From the NCBI RefSeq assembly GCF_050587365.1, contig NZ_JBOBFV010000001.1, positions 124,001 to 188,000 on the forward strand: a DNA stretch of 64,000 nt, in the 5' to 3' direction. Below are positions 58,599 through 64,000 of the stretch, one piece after another. This DNA comes from Plantibacter auratus (GTDB lineage: Bacteria > Actinomycetota > Actinomycetes > Actinomycetales > Microbacteriaceae). The position numbers were made by a program, and so were the translations under genes. Below the pieces are notes generated by a model that saw only the letters and a program-made list of their open reading frames with translations, searched no databases and was not told the DNA's origin. Each line of letters opens with the position of its first letter. Positions within the stretch are counted from its first letter, which is position 1.

Positions 58599-59618
58599 GT
58601 GAACGACATCTCATCAGGAGCGATCATCGGCTGGGTGATCGCGGCCATCGTCGTCATCTTCGTGCTGGTGGTGCTGTTCCGATCCATCCGCATCATCCCG
58701 CAGGCGAGCGCCGGTGTGGTCGAGCGGCTCGGCAAGTACCACAAGACCCTCTTGCCGGGTCTGAACCTGCTCATCCCGTTCATCGACCGGTTGCGGCCGC
58801 TCATCGATCTGCGCGAGACCGTCGTCTCCTTCCCGCCGCAGCCGGTGATCACCGAGGACAACCTGGTCGTCTCGATCGACACGGTCGTCTACTTCCAGGT
58901 GACCGACGCGCGAGCCGCGACGTACGAGATCGCGAACTACCTGGGAGCCGTCGAGCAGCTGACCACGACGACGCTCCGAAACGTCGTCGGTGGGCTGAAC
59001 CTCGAGGAGGCGCTGACGAGCCGCGACGAGATCAACAGCAAGCTCCGCATCGTGCTCGACGAGGCGACCGGTAAATGGGGCATCCGCGTCGGACGCGTCG
59101 AGCTCAAGGCGATCGACCCGCCGCTCTCCATCCAGGACTCCATGGAGAAGCAGATGCGGGCCGAGCGCGACCGTCGTGCCCTCATCCTCACCGCTGAGGG
59201 AACCAAGCAGTCGGCGATCCTGACGGCCGAGGGTGCGCGGCAGGCCGAGATCCTCCGCGCCGAGGGTGATGCCCAGGCAGCCGTGCTCCGCGCTCAGGGT
59301 GAGGCGTCCGCCATCCAGACGGTGTTCAAGGCCATCCACGACGGCGACCCCGACGAGAAGCTCCTGGGCTACCAGTACCTGCAGATGCTCCCGAAGCTCG
59401 CGGAAGGCCAGGCGAACAAGCTCTGGGTCATCCCGAGCGAACTGACCGAGGCGCTCAAGGGCATCGGCTCCGCCTTCGGGCCGGGCAACACCCGCGACCC
59501 TGCGGCCACGGCACGGGCGGCGGCCGCAGCTGCGCAGACGCCCTCCTTCACCACAGCGCCGGCCGCGCCACCCCAGACGCCGCCGGCGCCGACGACCCCC
59601 GTCCAGCCCGAGGGCTGA
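58599..59618 (+). CDS. SPFH/band-7 domain protein (stomatin/QmcA type)
   Basis: A 339-residue protein. One N-terminal transmembrane helix (about 8-28), an SPFH domain from SAGVVERLGKYHKTLLPGLN (about 36-55) to about 210, then a long charged coiled coil with repeated TAEGxxQxxI/L units (about 195-245). The C-terminal 50 residues are Ala/Pro/Thr rich. It oligomerises at the membrane and is expected to act with the NfeD-like partner. GTG 58599 is preceded by AAGGAGTAGTC. Confidence 0.93.
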   Translation: MNDISSGAIIGWVIAAIVVIFVLVVLFRSIRIIPQASAGVVERLGKYHKTLLPGLNLLIPFIDRLRPLIDLRETVVSFPPQPVITEDNLVVSIDTVVYFQVTDARAATYEIANYLGAVEQLTTTTLRNVVGGLNLEEALTSRDEINSKLRIVLDEATGKWGIRVGRVELKAIDPPLSIQDSMEKQMRAERDRRALILTAEGTKQSAILTAEGARQAEILRAEGDAQAAVLRAQGEASAIQTVFKAIHDGDPDEKLLGYQYLQMLPKLAEGQANKLWVIPSELTEALKGIGSAFGPGNTRDPAATARAAAAAAQTPSFTTAPAAPPQTPPAPTTPVQPEG

Positions 59619-59625
59619 GTACGCG

Positions 59626-60405
59626 GTGACGACAGCGGTCCTCCCCTACTTCCGTCCCGCCCGCCCTCGGGTCCTCGCCCATCGAGGGCTGGCCGGGCCG
59701 GGAGTCCCCGAGAACACGCTGTCGTCCTTCCGCCATGCACTGGCGGCCGGCGCCGAGTACGTCGAGACCGACGCGCACTGCACGCGCGACGGACATGCCG
59801 TCCTCTTCCATGACCCGTCCCTGCGCCGCATCACCGGCGATCCGAGACCGATCGCCGACCTCGAACTCGCGGAACTCCAGCGGATCGACCTCGGCGGCGA
59901 TCGCATCCCGACGTTGTCGGAGGCGCTGGCCGAGTTCCCCGGGGCACGCTTCAACCTCGACATCAAGGCGGCGGCCGCGGCTGCGCCGGCGGCTGCGGCG
60001 ATCGTCGGCGCCGGTGCCGCCGATCGGGTGCTCGTCACCTCCTTCGACGAGGGCAGACGTTCCTCGATCGTGCGGGCCGTGGGGCTGGAGGCCGGTGCCG
60101 ACTCCGTAGCCTCATCCGCGTCGGCCCGGATCCTGCTCCGCGTCCTCCCCGCAGCCGCCCTCGGTCTCCCCGGAGCACTCCGCCGGTCGCTCGCGGGTGT
60201 CCAGGCGCTCCAAGTGCCCGAGCGGTTCCGCGGCGTGCCCGTCGTGACGAAGCGTCTCCTCGCACAGATGCACGCCCTCGGCGTCGAGGTGCACGTGTGG
60301 ACGGTCAACGACCCCGCAGACATGCGACGCCTGCTGGATCTCGGCGTCGACGGCCTCGTCACCGACCGTTGCGATCTCGCGCTCGAGCTGGTCCGCTCGC
60401 GCTGA
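59626..60405 (+). CDS. Glycerophosphodiester phosphodiesterase
   Basis: A 259-residue GDPD-family TIM-barrel enzyme that hydrolyses glycerophosphodiesters to glycerol 3-phosphate and an alcohol. Catalytic and metal residues: VLAHRGLAGPGVPENTLSSF (about 16-35) with the first histidine, and YVETDAHCTRDGHAVLFHD (about 45-63) with Glu, Asp and the second histidine. FNLDIKAAA and HVWTVNDPADMRRLLDLGVD complete the family pattern. No signal peptide, so cytoplasmic. GTG start 7 bp after the SPFH gene; they may be co-transcribed. Confidence 0.93.
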   Translation: MTTAVLPYFRPARPRVLAHRGLAGPGVPENTLSSFRHALAAGAEYVETDAHCTRDGHAVLFHDPSLRRITGDPRPIADLELAELQRIDLGGDRIPTLSEALAEFPGARFNLDIKAAAAAAPAAAAIVGAGAADRVLVTSFDEGRRSSIVRAVGLEAGADSVASSASARILLRVLPAAALGLPGALRRSLAGVQALQVPERFRGVPVVTKRLLAQMHALGVEVHVWTVNDPADMRRLLDLGVDGLVTDRCDLALELVRSR

Positions 60406-60470
60406 CGGGTCGGCTCGCCACACCTGGCATCTCCGCAGCTGGGCAGGAGCTGAGAGCCGGATGGGTGAAC

Positions 60471-60496
60471 GGAACAGTTTACCCAGCTTGTGGGTT
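60471..60496 (+). promoter_or_regulatory. SigR/SigH-type promoter of rbpA
   Basis: GGAACA (60471-60476) and GTT (60494-60496), 18 bases between GGAAC and GTT, match the known GGAAY-N18-GTT pattern of disulfide-stress sigma factors SigR and SigH. TATAAC two bases further on could serve a housekeeping promoter. Confidence 0.55.
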
Positions 60497-60532
60497 TATA
60501 ACTGTGGATGCCGAGCGAGAGGAGACCACACA

Positions 60533-60895
60533 ATGGCAGATCGCAGTTTGCGCGGAATGCGCCTGGGCGCCCAGAGTCTACAAACGGAAGAGGGCGTCAT
60601 ATTCTCGGCGCGGAGCAACCACATCTACCGGTGTCAGAGTTGCGAGCGCGAGACCACCATGACCTTCGCCGCCGATGCGGAAGTCCCCGAACTGTGGGAG
60701 TGCCGCCATTGCGGTGCGGAGGCCGTCCTCCTCGTCGACTCGAAGCCCGTCGTCGTCGACCGCGGTGACGTGAAGACGCCCCGCAGCCACTGGGACATGC
60801 TGCTCGAGCGTCGCTCGCGTGACGAGCTCGAGGAGCTGCTCGAAGAGCGCCTCTCGTATCTCCGGGCCCGTCGCGGCCAGCAGAAGAGCGCGTGA
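60533..60895 (+). CDS. rbpA: RNA polymerase-binding protein RbpA
   Basis: A 120-residue actinobacterial transcription factor that binds the principal sigma factor and stabilises open complexes. The N-terminus MADRSLRGMRLGAQSLQTEE is typical. A core domain has CQSCERE and CRHCGAE (two CxxC pairs, about residues 38-41 and 60-63); the sigma-interaction helix is at the C-terminus (HWDMLLERRSRDELEELLEE, about 90-109). ATG 60533 has GGAGA 7 bases upstream. Confidence 0.96.
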   Translation: MADRSLRGMRLGAQSLQTEEGVIFSARSNHIYRCQSCERETTMTFAADAEVPELWECRHCGAEAVLLVDSKPVVVDRGDVKTPRSHWDMLLERRSRDELEELLEERLSYLRARRGQQKSA

Positions 60896-60921
60896 CACCG
60901 AGCCCCAGACAGGCCTCCCCT

Positions 60922-60955
60922 CGATCGGCTGATCCGGTATCGGATCAGCCGATCG
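60922..60955. terminator. Bidirectional terminator between rbpA and lnt
   Basis: A 15-bp perfect stem (CGATCGGCTGATCCG and complement) with a GTAT loop, touching the lnt stop codon. Confidence 0.85.
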
Positions 60956-62539
60956 TCATGTCCGGGGACGGTTCGAGATGCGCCGAGGCCTGGCGGCGAA
61001 CCCGGCGAGGATCAGCGAGGCGAGTCCCATGCCACCGATGAACATCTCGAGCTGGTGACCGAAGGCCATCGATGGCGTGACCGTGTCCGCGAGCGGCACC
61101 TTGGAGACCATCGATCCGGGGCGGAAGGCCGGGATGCTGTCGATCGTCGAGCCGTCTGGGCCGATGATCTGGCTGGTCCCCACCGTGGAGATGTTCACCA
61201 CGGACCGAGCCGATTCGATCGCCCGGAGCCGTGCGATCGCCAGCTGTTGCTGGTTCTCGTCCGTCTGCCCGAAGTCCGCGTTGTTGGTCTGGGCGAACAC
61301 GATCCGCGCGCCGCCCGACACAGCGTCGCGGGTGAGCTGGTCGTCTGCGATGTCGAAGCAGATGCTGATCCCTGCGAGCACGCCGTCGATGTCGAAGACG
61401 TTGTCCTTCGTACCCGGGGTGTACTCGCGCTGGATGAGGCCGATGAGGTCGGGTGCGAACGGCTCCCAGAACTTCCGGTCCGGGACGTATTCACCGAACG
61501 GGACCGGGTGCTTCTTGTCGTAGACGTCGCGGACGCCGTCCGAGGCGTCCCAGAGGAGTGACGAGTTGTAGTAGCGGTCGCCGCGTTGGGAGATCGCACC
61601 GACGACGAACGGTGCGTCCATGCGGCGGCTCAACGCGTCGAGGGCTGCCGCCGATTGGGGAACCCGCTGCGGGTCGAGGTCTGCGCTGCCCTCGGGCCAG
61701 ACCACGACGTCGACGTCCGCGTCGAGCACCTGCAGCGTCTCGTCGATCTGCGTCTGCATGACGGTGCCGGGTGCTGCGGCATCGAAGTAGCCGGCGGGGC
61801 CGTTGCCCTGGATGGCAGCCACCCGCATGCTCCCGGTCGTCGCCGTCGGCCATGCCGGCACGACGAGCACCGCGATGACCGCGAGGACCGCGGTCCCGAC
61901 CCTGCTGACAGTCGGGAGCTCGGCGGTCGCCGCGAGCTGCAGGGCGAGTGCCACGAGCAGCACCATGAGGAACGACAGCCCCGAGAACCCGACCCAGGCG
62001 ACGAGCGGTGCGAACGGGCTCTCGGACTGGCTGAGCGCCATCCTCGCCCACGGGAATCCGCCGTAGGGCCAGGTGCTCACGAGCGTCTCGCGGGCGGTCC
62101 ACAGGGCGGCGACGACCGCGGCGGTCAACCAGACGCGTCCCCCGATTCCGGGGAAGGCGCGCGGCACCCAGCGGTACGACAGGGTGATGAGCACGGCTCC
62201 GAGCGCGAAGAAGATGGCCTCGAGCGTCGACAGTGCCGCCCACGGGACGGGACCCAGGTAGGCGGTCGCCCACTCGATGTGGATCAGGTAGAACGACTCC
62301 CCCGCCAGGAAGCCGACGAGGAGCGCACCGCCGATGCTGCGCCCCATGAGGGTGAGAAGGACGAGGGCGATGCCGACGAACGTCAGGGGCCAGACCCCGC
62401 GGTCCGGGAAGCCGGCGTCGAGGACCGGGCCGGCGGCGATGGCCACGACGGCCGCGAGCCAGAGCGGGAGCGGCGGACGACGGTCGACCAGCGCGTCGAT
62501 CGGTCGGAGCCGGTCGCTCCGACGATGCAGGGACCTCAC
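60956..62539 (-). CDS. lnt: Apolipoprotein N-acyltransferase Lnt
   Basis: A 527-residue protein. About seven transmembrane helices in the first 230 residues precede a nitrilase-like domain. The catalytic glutamate is in VVWPEGSADLDP (about 276), the lysine in YDKKHPVPFGEYVPD (about 342) and the cysteine in ISICFDIADD (about 394; enterobacterial Lnt has CYE here). It adds the third acyl chain to lipoproteins. The GTG start overlaps the stop of the helicase gene as GTGA on the minus strand. Confidence 0.93.
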   Translation of the reverse strand: MRSLHRRSDRLRPIDALVDRRPPLPLWLAAVVAIAAGPVLDAGFPDRGVWPLTFVGIALVLLTLMGRSIGGALLVGFLAGESFYLIHIEWATAYLGPVPWAALSTLEAIFFALGAVLITLSYRWVPRAFPGIGGRVWLTAAVVAALWTARETLVSTWPYGGFPWARMALSQSESPFAPLVAWVGFSGLSFLMVLLVALALQLAATAELPTVSRVGTAVLAVIAVLVVPAWPTATTGSMRVAAIQGNGPAGYFDAAAPGTVMQTQIDETLQVLDADVDVVVWPEGSADLDPQRVPQSAAALDALSRRMDAPFVVGAISQRGDRYYNSSLLWDASDGVRDVYDKKHPVPFGEYVPDRKFWEPFAPDLIGLIQREYTPGTKDNVFDIDGVLAGISICFDIADDQLTRDAVSGGARIVFAQTNNADFGQTDENQQQLAIARLRAIESARSVVNISTVGTSQIIGPDGSTIDSIPAFRPGSMVSKVPLADTVTPSMAFGHQLEMFIGGMGLASLILAGFAARPRRISNRPRT

Positions 62540-64000
62540 AGCGAGCTGTACGCGACGATGCCGCGTCGGATCGAGTCCAGCGCCTCACGCGAATGACGAC
62601 CCACCGGTCCGTCGACGACGCGGAGCTGATCGAGCAGGTCGATGGTCTGCTTGCACCACCGTACGAAGTCGCCGGCGGCGAGTTCCGCCTCGATGAGCAC
62701 GGTGTCGAGGTTCGCACCCTTGGCCCACTGATGCATCGCGAGGGAGAGGCCGGTCGAGATCGGGTTGCTCCCCGGGAGGCGGTGCTCCCGTTCGCTGTCG
62801 TCGAGCCGGCTCCAGAGGTCCTGCGTCCGTTCGAGCGCGGAGCGGAACGGGCCGCGGGGCAGGAAACGCTCCGGGGTGTTCTGCTCCTCACGCCGTGGTT
62901 CGTACACGATCGCGGCGGCCATCGCCGCGAGGGATGCGGCATCGAGGTCGTTCCAGGCACCGGTTCGCAGGCATTCCGCCACGAGGAGGTCCCGTTCTCC
63001 GTAGATGCGCTTCAAGGTGCGTCCGGGAGCCGCGACGACGACCGCGCCGTGCTCGTCGCGTGCCAGGTACTCGTACTCGAGCAGGACGTCGACGACCCGG
63101 TCGAACACGCGCGCGACCGCGCCCGTCCGCGTCTGGATCTGCTGCCGCAGCTGGTCGGTCTGCTTCTTGAGCTTGAACCATCGTTCCGCCCAGCGAGCGT
63201 GGTCCTCGCGGTGCGGGCAGACGTGGCAGGCATGAGCCCGCATCCGCTTGCGGAGTTCGGCGAGCTTGCGTTGGCGACGGTCCTTCGACGCGCGCGAGCC
63301 GTTCGGTTCGCCCTTGCGTTCGAGGTCCGTGAGCTCACGGCGAATGCCCGCGTACTCGACGAAGTTCCCGAGGTGGCAGGTCATGGACTTCTCGTAGCCG
63401 GCGAGCGACGACTCCTGCTCGCGCACCTTCCGGGCGATCCCGACGACGGCTCGGTCCGCCTGGAACTGTGCGAAGGACGACTCGAGGATCTGACGGGTGC
63501 GTTGACGGCCGAACTGGTCGATCAGGTTGACCGCCATGTTGTAGGTCGGGCGGAAGCTGGAGTTGAGCGGGTAGGTGCGTCGGGAGGCCAGCGAGGCGAC
63601 GGATTGCGGGTGCAGCCCCTCGGTCCACTGGATCACGGCGTGGCCCTCGACGTCGATGCCGCGGCGTCCGGCACGCCCGGTGATCTGGGTGTACTCCCCC
63701 GGGGTGATCGGGACGCGTGCCTCACCGTTGAACTTCTCGAGCTTCTCGAGGACGACCGTCCTGGCCGGCATGTTGATGCCGAGCGCGAGGGTCTCGGTCG
63801 CGAAGACGACCTTCACGAGCTTCCGCCGGAAGAGCTCCTCGACGACCTCCTTGAACGCCGGCAGGAGACCGGCGTGGTGGGCGGCGACGCCCCGCTCCAG
63901 ACCGTCGAGCCACTCCCAGTAGCCGAGGACGGCGAGGTCCTCGTCGAGCAGGGTCCGGCAGTGCTCGTCGACGATCTGGCGGATCTCGTCGCGTTCGTGC
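62536..64000 (-). CDS. Ski2-like DEAD/DEAH-box RNA helicase, C-terminal part (HelY/Mtr4 type)
   Basis: The gene runs past the end of the window; the last 488 codons are present. The second RecA-like domain has motif V (VVFATETLALGINMPARTVV) and motif VI (YTQITGRAGRRGID). After that come a winged-helix and helical region, a cysteine-containing insert (AHACHVCPHREDH), and a C-terminal DSHCT-type domain (AIVYEPRREEQN, ANLDTVLIEAELAAGDFVRW). The ATPase motifs I-III lie outside the window. Known relatives (mycobacterial HelY, Mtr4) act on structured RNA. It is followed by lnt with a 4-bp overlap. Confidence 0.92.
   Translation of the reverse strand, partial: HERDEIRQIVDEHCRTLLDEDLAVLGYWEWLDGLERGVAAHHAGLLPAFKEVVEELFRRKLVKVVFATETLALGINMPARTVVLEKLEKFNGEARVPITPGEYTQITGRAGRRGIDVEGHAVIQWTEGLHPQSVASLASRRTYPLNSSFRPTYNMAVNLIDQFGRQRTRQILESSFAQFQADRAVVGIARKVREQESSLAGYEKSMTCHLGNFVEYAGIRRELTDLERKGEPNGSRASKDRRQRKLAELRKRMRAHACHVCPHREDHARWAERWFKLKKQTDQLRQQIQTRTGAVARVFDRVVDVLLEYEYLARDEHGAVVVAAPGRTLKRIYGERDLLVAECLRTGAWNDLDAASLAAMAAAIVYEPRREEQNTPERFLPRGPFRSALERTQDLWSRLDDSEREHRLPGSNPISTGLSLAMHQWAKGANLDTVLIEAELAAGDFVRWCKQTIDLLDQLRVVDGPVGRHSREALDSIRRGIVAYSSL

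Overview
This window is chromosomal DNA of a high-GC actinobacterium, most likely a member of Microbacteriaceae. The basis for that call: a complete actinobacterial division and cell-wall (dcw) cluster running from mraZ to divIVA; the Mycobacterium-like gene group of a PknL-type kinase, an Rv2175c-type DNA-binding protein and a polyprenyl synthase; an RbpA gene; and the actinobacterial cytochrome bcc-aa3 gene set. No rRNA, tRNA, CRISPR array, transposase or integrase was recognised.

Layout. 1-2.2 kb: a divergent kinase / DNA-binding pair, a polyprenyl diphosphate synthase and a DUF3040 membrane protein. 2.3-22.4 kb: two terminators and a triple MraZ box, then mraZ-rsmH-ftsL-ftsI-murE-murF-mraY-murD-ftsW-murG-murC-ftsQ-ftsZ-yggS-sepF-yggT-divIVA-lspA-rluD, almost all coupled by 1-23 bp overlaps. 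22.5-29 kb: dnaE, hisD, nrdR, pyrD. 29-31.6 kb: a DUF3043 protein, an M20 peptidase and an ErpA/HesB protein. 31.7-40.3 kb: respiratory genes in two convergent groups, ctaC-ctaD-ctaF-GNAT on + and ctaE-qcrC-qcrA-qcrB on -. Between them lies about 730 bp of repeat-rich non-coding DNA. 40.4-44 kb: trpD and a PTS-type dihydroxyacetone kinase operon dhaKLM.

44-54 kb is the accessory part, with less biased base composition, decayed genes and unfamiliar proteins. It holds a TetR gene beside an internally deleted ABC ATPase; a gene for a peptidoglycan-binding-repeat plus DUF1906 protein cut by one in-frame TAA; a Tat-exported protein; a small two-cysteine secreted peptide coupled to a lipoprotein; and, divergent from these, a three-gene exporter operon (membrane-fusion protein, ATPase, FtsX permease). 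This last locus looks like a peptide secretion or response system and is the best candidate for something undescribed.

54-64 kb returns to conserved genes: a UvrA-like ABC protein, an HdeD-like membrane protein, an atypical SDR, an NfeD/SPFH membrane pair, a glycerophosphodiester phosphodiesterase, rbpA behind a SigR/SigH-like promoter, apolipoprotein N-acyltransferase, and the C-terminal part of a Ski2-like helicase that runs off the window.

A recurring feature is a -10 hexamer 6-7 bases before an ATG or GTG with no usable Shine-Dalgarno site. It is seen at seven genes and suggests frequent leaderless transcription; it was used here to choose several starts.
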